Source: Rhizobium sp. Q54
GTDB taxonomy: Bacteria; Pseudomonadota; Alphaproteobacteria; SHVZ01
Length of the DNA stretch: 38,736 nt
Assembly (NCBI GenBank): GCA_945871425.1
Contig: CAMBVS010000001.1
Coordinates: 80,303-119,038 of the forward strand
Direction: 5' to 3'
In this document: positions 31,157-38,736 of the stretch, piece after piece
Layout of the letters: every line of letters starts with the position of its first letter
How positions within the stretch are numbered: the stretch's first letter is position 1
Notes under the pieces: generated by a model
The model's database searches: none
What the model was told of the DNA's origin: nothing
What the model saw: only the letters and a program-made list of their open reading frames with translations
Program-made: the position numbers and the translations under genes

Positions 31157-32383
31157 ATGACCGACCGCGACCGCCGCGGCTGGACCATCGTCGTCCTCTG
31201 CTTCTTGGGATTGGCGCTGACCGCGTCCGCCCGCGGCACCATCGGCCTGGTGATGCCGACCTGGGAGGCCGAGCTGGGCTGGACCCGGGGCTTCGTCTCC
31301 TTCGTCGGCGCGATGATGCTGATCACGGTCGCCGTGGTGGCGCCGCTCGCCGGCAATTTCCAGGACCGCTTCGGGCCGAGGCCGCTGCTGGTCACCGGCA
31401 TGCTGTTCATCGCCGCCGGCACGGCGCTCACCGCCTTCATCTCCTCGGCCGCCGCCTTCGTCGTCACCTTCGGCATCGTCACGGCGCTGGGATTCGGCGT
31501 CTTCGGCAACCACACCATCGCGCCGACGCTGGCCTGGTTCTTCGAGAAGAACCGCGGGCTCGCCACCGGCATCGCGACCGCCGGCCTCACCGCAGGCCAG
31601 CTCGTCATCGTGCCGCTGCTGGCGTTGCTGCTGCAGTCGGCGGGCTGGCGCCTCGGCTACATCCTGCTGGCCTGTGCGGCGCTGGTGGTGGCGCCGGTCC
31701 TCTACTTCATGATTCCGGGGCGCGACGCGATCCAGGGGGCGAGCCGGGAAAGTCAGGAGCCGGATGCGCCGCTCGGCCAGCGGCTGAAGTTCCTGTTCAC
31801 CAGCCCGGTGTTCCACGCGCTGTTCTGGAGCTTCGTCATCTGCGGCTTCACCACCTCGGGCACGGTCGAGGTGCATCTCATCCCCTACGCCATCTCCTGC
31901 GGCTTCCCGCCGCTGACCAGCGCCACCGCCTATGGCGTGCTCGCCGGGGTCAACATGCTGGGGATGACGCTGTCCGGATACCTCACCGATCGCATGAACC
32001 GGCCGCTGCTGCTCGGCATCATCTATATCGGCCGCGGGCTCTGCTTCCTCCTCCTGATGCGGATCGCCGGCGACATCCAGATGCTGTTCATCTTCGCCGT
32101 CGCCTTCGGCGTGTTCGATTATTCGACGGTGCCGCCGACTGCGAGCCTGGTGGCATCGCACCTCGGCAAGCGCATCATGGGCCTCGCCATGGGCCTGCTC
32201 GCCGCCGGCCATGCGCTGGGCGGTGCCGCCGGCGCCTTCATGGCCGGCATCCTCTACGACCTCTATGCGCAATACGACGCGGTGTGGATCGCCTCGATCG
32301 GCGTCGCCGTCGCGGCAGGACTCATGGCCTTCACCATCCGCGAGAACCGCGAGGGCGCCGCGCCGAAGCTGCAGCCGGCTTAG
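31157..32383 (+). CDS. MFS transporter
   Basis: 408 residues, twelve predicted TM helices. The loop 2-3 motif is GNFQDRFGPRPLLVTG (a variant of G-x-x-x-D-R-x-G-R-R), with the corresponding second-half loop SGYLTDRMNRPLLLG. It resembles the monocarboxylate/oxalate-formate-antiporter-like MFS group (GFGVFGNHTIAPTLAWFFEKNRGLATGIA). The ATG at 31157 fits the first TM (residues about 9-30); the 34 codons before it in the same frame are not hydrophobic. It follows the GNAT gene by 134 nt and may take up the substrate of the epimerase/oxidoreductase genes, although it may have its own promoter. Confidence 0.93.
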   Translation: MTDRDRRGWTIVVLCFLGLALTASARGTIGLVMPTWEAELGWTRGFVSFVGAMMLITVAVVAPLAGNFQDRFGPRPLLVTGMLFIAAGTALTAFISSAAAFVVTFGIVTALGFGVFGNHTIAPTLAWFFEKNRGLATGIATAGLTAGQLVIVPLLALLLQSAGWRLGYILLACAALVVAPVLYFMIPGRDAIQGASRESQEPDAPLGQRLKFLFTSPVFHALFWSFVICGFTTSGTVEVHLIPYAISCGFPPLTSATAYGVLAGVNMLGMTLSGYLTDRMNRPLLLGIIYIGRGLCFLLLMRIAGDIQMLFIFAVAFGVFDYSTVPPTASLVASHLGKRIMGLAMGLLAAGHALGGAAGAFMAGILYDLYAQYDAVWIASIGVAVAAGLMAFTIRENREGAAPKLQPA

Positions 32384-32413
32384 AGGCCGCAGCTGCGAGA
32401 CTCCGAAGCTGCC

Positions 32414-32980
32414 CTAGACGCCGATCGCGCGCCTGAACCGGTTCTTGAGGTCGACCCCGTCGCGGGTGGGCAGCACGCGCGGCGCCTCGCCAGCGGTGAT
32501 CTTGATCACGGCGAGCATCGGCCCGGTGGCCGTGCGGATCTCGCGGGCGATGCGGTCGAGCTCGGAGTCGTCGGTCACCGTGGCGACGATGGGGAATCCC
32601 GCTCCCTGGGCGATGCCGGCGAGGTCGACGCCGTCGGCGGTGTGGCTCCGCTGCATGCCGGTCTCGCCGTAGCGTTCGTTGTCGAGGACGACGATGGCGA
32701 GGTTGGCCGGCCGCTGCACGCCGATGGAGGCGAGGCTGCCGAGGCCCATCAGCATCTCGCCGTCGCCGGTGACCACCAGCACGCGCCTGGACGGCTGCGC
32801 CAGCGCGAGGCCGAGCCCGATCGGCGCGGCGGCGCCCATGGCGCCCCAGAGATAGAAGTTGCGGTCGTCGTCGCCGCATGCCGCGACGTCGTAGGTGGGC
32901 GAACCGAGCCCCGAGACGACGAGAAGGTCGCCGCGGTCGGCGAGCAGGCGCTTCACGGCATGGCGTCGGTCGAGGGCCAT
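32414..32980 (-). CDS. TPP enzyme, C-terminal (pyrophosphate-binding) subunit
   Basis: 188 residues corresponding to the TPP-binding domain of a decarboxylase as a separate chain, like the beta chain of sulfopyruvate decarboxylase (ComE). The TPP motif runs VVTGDGEMLMGLGSLASIG (GDG at about 72-74) to the downstream NERYGETG (Asn101); FYLWGAMGAAAPIGLGLAL is the preceding core. Members act on 3-sulfo-, 3-phosphono- or other 2-oxo acids. It starts within the TGATG overlap of the alpha gene, so the subunits should be made in equal amounts. The substrate cannot be read. Confidence 0.88.
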   Translation of the reverse strand: MALDRRHAVKRLLADRGDLLVVSGLGSPTYDVAACGDDDRNFYLWGAMGAAAPIGLGLALAQPSRRVLVVTGDGEMLMGLGSLASIGVQRPANLAIVVLDNERYGETGMQRSHTADGVDLAGIAQGAGFPIVATVTDDSELDRIAREIRTATGPMLAVIKITAGEAPRVLPTRDGVDLKNRFRRAIGV

Positions 32981-33501
32981 CAGAACTTCTTCCGGCCGAT
33001 CAGCCGCTGCGAGAGCAGGACGGCGACCGCGACCTCGCTGTCGAAGGCGAGCGCGGCAGCCGCCTCGACCGTTGGCACCACGTCCTCGGGCCGCTCGCAG
33101 CGCTGGACGATGACGCCGGCCCCTTTCAACGCCGCCTCGGTGCCCTGGCCCATCGGCACCTGCCAGGAATTGAACTCGCCCCACTCGCCGCGCATGGTCA
33201 CCAGCGCGAGGAACGGGAAGCGGCAGATCGTCGTCAGCGAAAGCGCGTTGACGCAATTGCCGACGCCGGAGGACTGCATCAGCATCGCGCCGCGCTGGCC
33301 GCCGAGCCAGGCACCGGCCAGCACGCCCATGCCCTCGGCCTCGTTGGTGAGCACGACCGTGCGCATCGACGGATCGGCATGGCAGGCCTCGATCAGCGCC
33401 GTGTGCCCGGCATCCGGCACATAGGCGACCTGGCGGATGCCGGCGGTGCGGAACAGCGGATGGATCGTCCGGCGCCAGTCGAGGTCGACGGTGCTGTCCA
33501 T
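32980..33501 (-). CDS. TPP enzyme, N-terminal (pyrimidine-binding) subunit
   Basis: 173 residues corresponding to the Pyr domain, like the alpha chain of sulfopyruvate decarboxylase (ComD). The cofactor-activating Glu is in VLTNEAEGMGVLAGAWLGG, followed by RGAMLMQSSGVGNCVNAL and PFLALVTMRGEWGEFN, both common in this group. It needs the beta chain encoded next to it. It starts 5 nt after the amidase stop and overlaps the beta gene (TGATG). The order amidase-alpha-beta suggests a route in which an amide is hydrolysed and a 2-oxo acid decarboxylated; that link is inferred from gene order only. Confidence 0.88.
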   Translation of the reverse strand: MDSTVDLDWRRTIHPLFRTAGIRQVAYVPDAGHTALIEACHADPSMRTVVLTNEAEGMGVLAGAWLGGQRGAMLMQSSGVGNCVNALSLTTICRFPFLALVTMRGEWGEFNSWQVPMGQGTEAALKGAGVIVQRCERPEDVVPTVEAAAALAFDSEVAVAVLLSQRLIGRKKF

Positions 33502-33506
33502 CGACG

Positions 33507-34940
33507 CTACCGTGCCGTTTGGGCGGAGGCCTCGGCGAACAGCGGCGGACGCCGCGAGCGCCAGGACGTCGCTCGCTCATAAGCATGCGCCACCGCCATC
33601 GCCGTGGCGTCGCCGAACGGATGGCCGACCACCTGCATGCCGAGCGGAAGGTTCGAGCCGGTGAAGCCGCAGCAGACCGTCGCCACCGGCAGGCCGGTCA
33701 GGTTGAACGGCATGGTCAGCAAAGGCCGCTTGAAGGCGGCGTCGGGATCGAAGCCCACCATCTTGGTCGCCGGCCCCGGCGCCGCGGCGACCACCATCAC
33801 GTCGATGCCGGCCATCGCCTCGGCCGTGCGCTCGATCAGCTGCCGGCGGGCACGGATCGCCTGCATGTGGTCGGCGGCCGAGAACAGCGCGGCCGGCGTC
33901 ACGCTGGCGCGGAAGCGCTCGCCATAATCATTGTAGCGGCTCTGCAGCGTCTTCTGATGAACGGCGAAGGCCTCGGTCAGGATGATGACGCGGCCGGCGG
34001 GCGCGAAATCGGCGAGGCCGGGCATCGCCACATCGCGGATCTCGGCGCCGAGCCCGCGCATCGTCTCCGCCGCGGCCTCGACCGCCTGCTTCATCTCCGG
34101 CTCGACCGGATGCTCGCCTTCATGCCAGCGGTTGATGACGCCGACGCGCACGCCCTTCAGGTCCTGGCGCAGCGCCGCCCGGAAGTCGGGGATCTTCACC
34201 TTCGCGCTGCCCGGGTCGGCCTTGTCGTGGCCGGCCATCGCCTGCAGCAGGATGGCGCAGTCCTCGACCGTCCAGGCCATCGGCCCGGCATGGTCCAAGG
34301 TGAAGGCGAGCGGCAGGATGCCGCTGCGGCTGACCAGGCCATAGGTCGGCTTGACGCCGGCGATCGCGCAGAAGGTCGCGGGCGAGCGGATCGAGCCGCC
34401 GGTGTCGGAGCCGGTGGCGCCGAGCACCAGGCCGGCGGCGATCGCGGCGCCGCTGCCGCTGGACGAGCCGCCGGGGCTGAGCTCGGTATTCCACGGGTTG
34501 CGCGCCGGTGGCCAGGGCAGGTCGAAGGACGGGCCGCCGATGGCGAACTCGTGCGTCGAGAGCTTGCCGAGCAGCACGGTCCCGGCCTTCGCCAGCTTGG
34601 CGGTGACGACCGCGTCCTTGTCCGGCACGTGCTCGGCCAGCACCTTGGAATGCGCCGTGGTGCGGATGCCTTTGGTCGAATAGATGTCCTTGAGCCCGAT
34701 CGGGATGCCATGCAGCGGCCCGCGCCGCCTGCCGGCGGCGATCTCGGCTTCGGCGCGCTTCGCCGTCTTCCGCGCCAGCGTCTCGGTCACCAGCAGGAAG
34801 CTGTTGAGCCGCGCATCCACCGCGCCGATGCGCTTGAGGCAGAGCTCGGTCAGCTCGACCGGCGACAAGGCCCTGGTCTCGATCAGTCGCGACGCCTCGG
34901 CGATGGTCGGGACCGTCTCGAATCTCGTCGCGTCATTCAT
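33507..34940 (-). CDS. Amidase signature family enzyme, AtzE-like
   Basis: 477 residues with the full amidase triad: Lys84 in IPIGLKDIYST, the Ser cluster GGSSSGSGAAIAAG (157-170) with the cis-Ser, and nucleophile Ser183 in GSDTGGSIRSPA. Compared with the amidase at 23315 it is a closer match to the AtzE/GatA type (GPLHGIPIGLKD, LGKLSTHEFAIGG). The preceding small AtzG-like gene overlaps its start (ATGA); in cyanuric-acid degradation AtzG is an obligate partner of AtzE. No other atz genes are present, so 1-carboxybiuret is not the presumed substrate. It lies upstream of the split TPP enzyme. Confidence 0.92.
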   Translation of the reverse strand: MNDATRFETVPTIAEASRLIETRALSPVELTELCLKRIGAVDARLNSFLLVTETLARKTAKRAEAEIAAGRRRGPLHGIPIGLKDIYSTKGIRTTAHSKVLAEHVPDKDAVVTAKLAKAGTVLLGKLSTHEFAIGGPSFDLPWPPARNPWNTELSPGGSSSGSGAAIAAGLVLGATGSDTGGSIRSPATFCAIAGVKPTYGLVSRSGILPLAFTLDHAGPMAWTVEDCAILLQAMAGHDKADPGSAKVKIPDFRAALRQDLKGVRVGVINRWHEGEHPVEPEMKQAVEAAAETMRGLGAEIRDVAMPGLADFAPAGRVIILTEAFAVHQKTLQSRYNDYGERFRASVTPAALFSAADHMQAIRARRQLIERTAEAMAGIDVMVVAAAPGPATKMVGFDPDAAFKRPLLTMPFNLTGLPVATVCCGFTGSNLPLGMQVVGHPFGDATAMAVAHAYERATSWRSRRPPLFAEASAQTAR

Positions 34941-35131
34941 GGCGCGGCCACCTTGAAGGTCAGCGCCGGCTCGATCTCCATCGGCCGGTCGCTGCCGAGG
35001 CGTTCGAGCGCCTGGCGGAGATAACCCGAGACCCGATGGAGCTCGTCGACCTGATCGGGCGAGAGCTTGAGGCCCGCCCGTTCCAGGCAGACCTCGACAT
35101 GCGCGCGGGGCATCGGTTCGGGGGTGCTCAT
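34937..35131 (-). CDS. AtzG-like (DUF4089) small amidase partner
   Basis: 64 residues, mostly helical: EVCLERAGLKLSPDQVDELHRVSGYLRQALERLG, then a Pro-rich EPALTFKV ending like AtzG/HpxX proteins ('...p.e.eP.f.'). These are GatC-like belts that stabilise their amidase. GGAGG lies 8 nt before the ATG, and the stop overlaps the amidase start (ATGA), giving one-to-one coupled synthesis. Identification rests on size, helical pattern and position rather than strong motifs. It is the first gene of the four-gene operon. Confidence 0.7.
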   Translation of the reverse strand: MSTPEPMPRAHVEVCLERAGLKLSPDQVDELHRVSGYLRQALERLGSDRPMEIEPALTFKVAAP

Positions 35132-35176
35132 CGGACGACCTCCGTTCGGTTCTTAAGGTTCGCTGCCGCGTTGGGC

Positions 35177-36346
35177 TCAGCTCACCACGATCTTCGGCGG
35201 CGGCCGGTTCGGGCTGGCGCCGGCGCCGGAGACTTTGGCCCAGACGCGGTCGGCGATGGCGCCGTAGATCTTCGACTGCGGATGGTCGGGCTGCGAGATG
35301 ACGATGGGATAGCCCTCATCCGAGGTCTCGCGGATGGCGATGTCGAGCGGGATCTCGCCCAGGAACTCGGCGCCGAGCTTGGCGGCCTCGCGGCGGGCAC
35401 CGCCATGGGCGAAGATCTCGCTCCGCTCGCCGCAATGCGGGCAGAGGAAGTAGCTCATGTTCTCGATGATGCCGAGCACGGGCACGTCGACCTTGCGGAA
35501 CATGCCGAGGCCCTTGCGGGCGTCGAGCAGCGCGATGTCCTGCGGCGTCGAGACGATGACGGCGCCGGTGAGCGGGACCCGCTGCGCCATGGTGAGCTGG
35601 GCGTCGCCAGTGCCGGGCGGAAGGTCCACCACCAGCATGTCGAGCTCGCCCCAGTTGACGTCGCGCAGCATCTGCTCGATCGCGCTCATCACCATAGGCC
35701 CGCGCCAGATCATCGGCGTGTCCTCGGCGATCAGGAAGCCGATCGACATGCACTTGATGCCATAGCCCACCTTGGGCTCGAGGATCTTGCCGTCCTTGGT
35801 GTCGGGTTTGCCGGTGATGCCCATCATGCGCGGCAGCGACGGCCCGTAGATGTCGGCATCCAGGATGCCGATCGAGAGGCCCTTGGCCTTCAACGCCAGC
35901 GCGAGGTTGACCGCGGTCGTCGACTTGCCGACGCCGCCCTTGCCCGAGGCGACGGCGACGTTGGTCTTGACGCCGGGGATCAGCGGCTTGTTCGGCTGGC
36001 CCCGCCCCTGGGCCTGGCCGCCCTGCTGATGGCCGTGGCCGTGGTCATGGCCGTGCGCATGGGCATGACCCTGCGCCGGGGCCGGAGCACGGCCGGGCTT
36101 GTCGGCGGTGAGCACGGCGGTGACCGAAAGCACGCCGGCGAGCGCCTCGACCGCCTTCTCCGCCGCCTTCCGCATCGGCTCGAGCCGGGGGCCGCGCTCG
36201 GGCTCGACCTCGAGGGTGAAATGGACGTGGCCGCCCTTGATCGCCATGCCCTGGACGAGGCCGAGCGAGACCACGTCCTGGCCGCGTTCGGGGTCCTTTA
36301 CGGCCTTTAGGGCCTCCAGGACCGTGGCTTCCGTCACTTGAGTCAT
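35177..36346 (-). CDS. mrp: Mrp/ApbC-type Fe-S cluster carrier ATPase
   Basis: 389 residues. The N-terminal MIP18/DUF59 domain is residues 1-80 (DPERGQDVVSLGLV). A His-rich linker (HAHAHGHDHGHGH, 94-106) follows, then the deviant Walker A SGKGGVGKST (134-143), DADIYGPS (switch 1), DLPPGTGD (switch 2) and Cys302-x-x-Cys305 (CPHC) that bridges the Fe-S cluster in the dimer. It delivers Fe-S clusters to apoproteins. The start at 36346 fits the family; 15 codons upstream in frame lie in the divergent promoter region. It is divergent from hflK, the usual order in Rhodospirillales. Confidence 0.95.
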   Translation of the reverse strand: MTQVTEATVLEALKAVKDPERGQDVVSLGLVQGMAIKGGHVHFTLEVEPERGPRLEPMRKAAEKAVEALAGVLSVTAVLTADKPGRAPAPAQGHAHAHGHDHGHGHQQGGQAQGRGQPNKPLIPGVKTNVAVASGKGGVGKSTTAVNLALALKAKGLSIGILDADIYGPSLPRMMGITGKPDTKDGKILEPKVGYGIKCMSIGFLIAEDTPMIWRGPMVMSAIEQMLRDVNWGELDMLVVDLPPGTGDAQLTMAQRVPLTGAVIVSTPQDIALLDARKGLGMFRKVDVPVLGIIENMSYFLCPHCGERSEIFAHGGARREAAKLGAEFLGEIPLDIAIRETSDEGYPIVISQPDHPQSKIYGAIADRVWAKVSGAGASPNRPPPKIVVS

Positions 36347-36369
36347 CGGGCTCGTCCGGGCGTTTGCGC

Positions 36370-36409
36370 TTGAATTGAGGGGGCCCTTCACAATATGCGT
36401 GGGGCCCCC
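36370..36409. promoter_or_regulatory. Divergent mrp-hflK promoter region with inverted repeat
   Basis: In the 112-nt gap between mrp and hflK, GGGGGCCC (36379-36386) and GGGCCCCC (36402-36409) form a perfect inverted repeat with 15 nt between arms. TTGAAT (36370-36375) and AATATG (36392-36397) are weak -35 and -10 candidates for hflK at 16-nt spacing, with the left arm between them. Promoter calls are tentative; the repeat is certain. Confidence 0.35.
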
Positions 36410-36458
36410 GGCAAGCCAGCATCCTAGAAAAAGGCCGGGGCGAAAAGGAGCAGGGGCA

Positions 36459-37610
36459 ATGCCTTGGCAGAATCAGGGGGGCGGTGGCCCCTGGGGCGGC
36501 GGTGGCGGCAGCGGCGGTGGCGGCGGTCCCTGGGGGGCCGGCGGCGGCAATAGCGGCGGGCCGAAGAGCCCATGGGGCCGCGGTCCCGGCGGCATCCAAC
36601 CCGACCTCGAGGACATGCTCCGCAAGGGGCAGGACCGCATGCGGCGGATCTTCCCGGGCGGCGTCGGCGGCGCCCGCGGCGTCGGCTTCGCCGTGCTCAT
36701 CGGCGTCCTTCTGTGGTTCGCCAGCGGCTTCTACCGGGTCGCGCCCGACGAGCAGGGCGTCGTGCTCCGCTTCGGGCAATGGGTCCGCACGGCCGGCCCG
36801 GGCCTCAACTATCACCTGCCGAAGCCGATCGAATCTGTGCTGACGCCCAACGTCACCCGCGAGAACCGGATCGAGATCGGCTTCCGCAGCGCCGACGGCA
36901 CCCGCGCCGGGCCCAAGCGCGACGTGCTCGACGAGAGCCTGATGCTGACCGGCGACGAGAACATCGTCGACATCGACTTCGTCGTCTTCTGGCGGGTCAA
37001 GGATGCCGGCCAGTTCCTCTTCAACAACCGCCAGCCCGAGGCGACGGTGAAGGCGGCGGCCGAGTCGGCTCTGCGCGAGGCCGTTGGCCAGAAGCCGATT
37101 CAGACGGTCTTCACCGAAGGCCGCGCCCAGATCGAGCAGCAGACGGTCGAGAGCCTCCAGCGGCTTCTCGACGAGTACAAGGCTGGCATCGAGATCCGCC
37201 AGGTGCAGATGCTCGAGGTCGATCCGCCGTCCCAGGTGGTCGACGCCTTCAACGAGGTCCAGCGCGCCCGTGCCGACAAGGAGCGCCTCAGGAACGAGGC
37301 CGACGCCTACCGCAACGACGTGGTGCCGCGCGCCCGAGGCGAGGCCGAGAAGCTGATCCAGGAGGCCCGCGCCTATCGCGAGGAGGTGGTGGCGCGCGCC
37401 ACCGGCGATGCCAACCGCTTCATGGCGATCTACGAGGCCTACAAGGTCAACAAGGACGTGACCACCCAGCGAATCTACCTGGAGACGCTGGAAGAGATCC
37501 TCAAAGGCGCCCAGAAGGTCGTGATCGACAAGTCGTCCACCGGCTCCGGCGTCTTGCCGTACCTGCCGCTGCCCGAACTCAAGAAGAAGGCCGAGGAGAA
37601 GAAGCCATGA
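36459..37610 (+). CDS. hflK: Membrane protease modulator HflK
   Basis: 383 residues: a Gly/Pro/Trp-rich cytoplasmic N-terminus (1-45, repeats of GGGGGPWG), one TM helix (about 74-93, GFAVLIGVLLWFASGFYRV), and an SPFH/band-7 domain (VAPDEQGVVLRFGQW, RAQIEQQTVESLQRLLDEY, IEIRQVQMLEVDPP). A long coiled coil follows, ending in VVIDKSSTGSGVLPYLPL. With HflC it forms the periplasm-facing complex that holds FtsH. AGGAG lies about 9 nt before the ATG at 36459. hflC starts in the ATGA of its stop. Length and layout are normal for alphaproteobacterial HflK. Confidence 0.97.
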   Translation: MPWQNQGGGGPWGGGGGSGGGGGPWGAGGGNSGGPKSPWGRGPGGIQPDLEDMLRKGQDRMRRIFPGGVGGARGVGFAVLIGVLLWFASGFYRVAPDEQGVVLRFGQWVRTAGPGLNYHLPKPIESVLTPNVTRENRIEIGFRSADGTRAGPKRDVLDESLMLTGDENIVDIDFVVFWRVKDAGQFLFNNRQPEATVKAAAESALREAVGQKPIQTVFTEGRAQIEQQTVESLQRLLDEYKAGIEIRQVQMLEVDPPSQVVDAFNEVQRARADKERLRNEADAYRNDVVPRARGEAEKLIQEARAYREEVVARATGDANRFMAIYEAYKVNKDVTTQRIYLETLEEILKGAQKVVIDKSSTGSGVLPYLPLPELKKKAEEKKP

Positions 37611-38488
37611 GCCGCCAGTTCCTGGGCGCGCTCGGCGCCGCCGTCGTCGCCATCGTCGTCGTCGCCTGGGGGTCGCTGTTCACCGTGCCCCAGCACCAGC
37701 AGGCGCTGGTGCTGCAGTTCGGCGATCCCAAGCGCGCGATCCCCGACCCGGGCCTCAAGGTCAAGCTGCCCTTCATCCAGGACGTGCAGTATTTCGAGAA
37801 GCGCATCCTCGATATCGACCCGCCGAAGCAGCAGGTCATCCTGGTCGACCAGAAGCGGCTCGACGTCGACGCCTATGGGCGTTACCGCATCGTCGATCCG
37901 CTGCGCTTCTACCAGACGGTGTCGAACGAGGTCGGCGCCCGCGCCCGTCTCGGCGCCATCATCAACTCGGCGATGCGCCGCGTGCTCGGCACCGAGTCCC
38001 TGACCAATCTGCTCTCGGTCAGGCGCGGCCAGATCACCCAGGCGATCTTCCAGGACGTCAGCCAGGCGGCGCTGCCGCTCGGCATCGAGGTGATCGACGT
38101 CCGCGTCAAGCGAGCCGACTACCCGGACCAGACCAGCCAGGCGATCTACGCCCGGATGAAGTCCGAGCGCGATCGCGAAGCGAGGGAGTTCCGGGGCGAA
38201 GGCTCCGAGGTCGCCCAGCAGATCCGCGCCGACGCCGACCGCCAACGCGTGGTCACCGTCGCCACCGCGGCCAGGGAAGCGCAGACGCTTCGCGGCCAGG
38301 GCGACGGCCAGGCGATCCAGATCTATGCCGATGCCTTCGGCCAGGACGCGGAGTTCTTCGCCTTCTACCGCTCGATGGAGGCCTACAAGAACGCGCTCGG
38401 CGACGGCTCGACCACGCTGGTGCTGTCGCCGGACAGCCAGTTCTTCCGCTTCTTCAACGACATCACCGGCAAGGGTAACGGCAGGTAG
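37607..38488 (+). CDS. hflC: Membrane protease modulator HflC
   Basis: 293 residues: an N-terminal TM (about 5-24, FLGALGAAVVAIVVVAWGSLF) and a band-7 domain (VPQHQQALVLQFGDPKRAI, DPGLKVKLPFIQDVQYFEKR, DVRVKRADYPDQTSQAIYARM). A coiled coil (REAREFRGEGSEVAQQIRAD) and a C-terminal AFYRSMEAYKNALGDGSTTLVLSPDSQFF, all typical of HflC, follow. It is the partner of HflK in the FtsH complex. The start overlaps the hflK stop (ATGA). The coding sequence ends 7 nt before the DUF2065 gene. Confidence 0.97.
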   Translation: MSRQFLGALGAAVVAIVVVAWGSLFTVPQHQQALVLQFGDPKRAIPDPGLKVKLPFIQDVQYFEKRILDIDPPKQQVILVDQKRLDVDAYGRYRIVDPLRFYQTVSNEVGARARLGAIINSAMRRVLGTESLTNLLSVRRGQITQAIFQDVSQAALPLGIEVIDVRVKRADYPDQTSQAIYARMKSERDREAREFRGEGSEVAQQIRADADRQRVVTVATAAREAQTLRGQGDGQAIQIYADAFGQDAEFFAFYRSMEAYKNALGDGSTTLVLSPDSQFFRFFNDITGKGNGR

Positions 38489-38495
38489 GCCCGAA

Positions 38496-38681
38496 ATGGA
38501 GGACGCCCTCCTCGCACTCGGCCTCGTGCTGGCGGTGGAGGGCGCGCTCTACGCCTTGTTCCCCGAGGGAATGCGCCGCGCGCTGGCAATGGCGCTGGCC
38601 CTTCCTCCCGACCAGCTCCGCCTCGCCGGGGTTGCCGCCGCCCTGCTCGGCGTCGGGATCGTCTGGCTGGTCCGCGGCTGA
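38496..38681 (+). CDS. DUF2065 (YjeT-like) small membrane protein
   Basis: 61 residues, two hydrophobic helices (ALLALGLVLAVEGALYALFP and LRLAGVAAALLGVGIVWLV) joined by the conserved PEGMRRALAMALALPPDQLR loop. It is regularly found directly after hflC in proteobacteria, as here (7-nt gap). Function unknown, presumably linked to the HflKC-FtsH membrane complex. Confidence 0.88.
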   Translation: MEDALLALGLVLAVEGALYALFPEGMRRALAMALALPPDQLRLAGVAAALLGVGIVWLVRG

Positions 38682-38710
38682 AGCCGCCGGTTTGCAGTCA
38701 CGAGCGTGTG

Positions 38711-38736
38711 ATGGCCCTGCCCGCTCCCCCGTCCGC
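38711..38736 (+). other. Possible start of next gene, cut by window edge
   Basis: An ATG at 38711 follows the DUF2065 gene by 29 nt and reads MALPAPPS before the window ends. In related genomes a DegP/HtrA protease gene commonly follows hflKC-DUF2065, so this may be its start. Too short to judge. Confidence 0.2.

Noticed and set aside
33519..35024. A 501-codon plus-strand frame opposite the second amidase
   Set aside because: Shadow frame; composition is low-complexity Arg/Gly/Asp and no family is recognisable.
36572..38488. Single long frame that seems to join hflK-region sequence to HflC
   Set aside because: The first part is hflK read out of frame; the true HflC begins at the ATGA overlap at 37607.
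1..38736. CRISPR arrays, insertion sequences, prophage genes, rRNA
   Set aside because: No regularly spaced direct repeats, transposase motifs, integrase, capsid genes or rRNA-like sequence were seen on either strand.

Overview
The window is a stretch of GC-rich chromosome (about two-thirds G+C by eye) from an alphaproteobacterium, most likely a Rhodospirillales-type organism. This is an inference from the mrp / hflK-hflC-DUF2065 order at the right end, two DUF1127 proteins, FAD-dependent ThyX, many ATGA/TGATG gene overlaps, and a high density of amidohydrolase and ABC/MFS catabolic genes. No rRNA, tRNA, CRISPR array, insertion sequence or phage gene was found.

Layout. (1) 1-4387: the 3' end of a KAP-type P-loop NTPase, then a secreted FecR-domain protein directly upstream of a CHASE2-PAS histidine kinase. 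(2) 4496-6465: a Tat-exported dienelactone hydrolase and thyX. (3) 6528-11170: a WYL regulator divergent from a tightly packed eight-gene operon (unknown protein, DUF1127, VOC, DUF1127-like, glycolipid-binding DUF1089, GST, cupin, VOC), with an inverted repeat between them. (4) 11216-13164: remnant of a peptide-ABC binding protein, then a reverse-strand arsenic operon arsC-aqpS-arsR with a palindromic ArsR-type operator and no efflux pump. (5) 13203-17185: a sugar cluster in which CDP-glucose genes rfbF-rfbG on the plus strand sit between two minus-strand glycosyltransferases. (6) 17232-20457: NitT/SsuABC-like ABC transporter (binding protein, ATPase, permease) and apt. (7) 20458-21215: an AT-rich gap, a small membrane-protein ORF and a perfect 19-bp inverted repeat. 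(8) 21296-28566: mixed catabolic and housekeeping genes, including an NTF2-like protein coupled to a D-arginine-dehydrogenase-like flavoenzyme, GFA, an amidase, a secreted cupin, MAPEG, a class II aldolase, a nucleotide cyclase-YHS fusion and a D-carbamoylase. (9) 28667-32383: TIM-barrel epimerase, Gfo/Idh/MocA oxidoreductase and GNAT (all ATGA-coupled), then an MFS transporter. (10) 32414-35131: minus-strand operon of an AtzG-like small subunit, an amidase and a two-gene (split) TPP-dependent decarboxylase. (11) 35177-38736: mrp/apbC divergent from hflK-hflC-DUF2065.

The best candidates for something undescribed are the AtzG-like/amidase/split TPP enzyme operon, the WYL-controlled eight-gene operon, the cyclase-YHS fusion, and the epimerase whose expected metal-binding His is Gln. 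None is shown to be a new system by sequence alone. The arsenic operon, thyX, apt, mrp and hflKC are well-known types.
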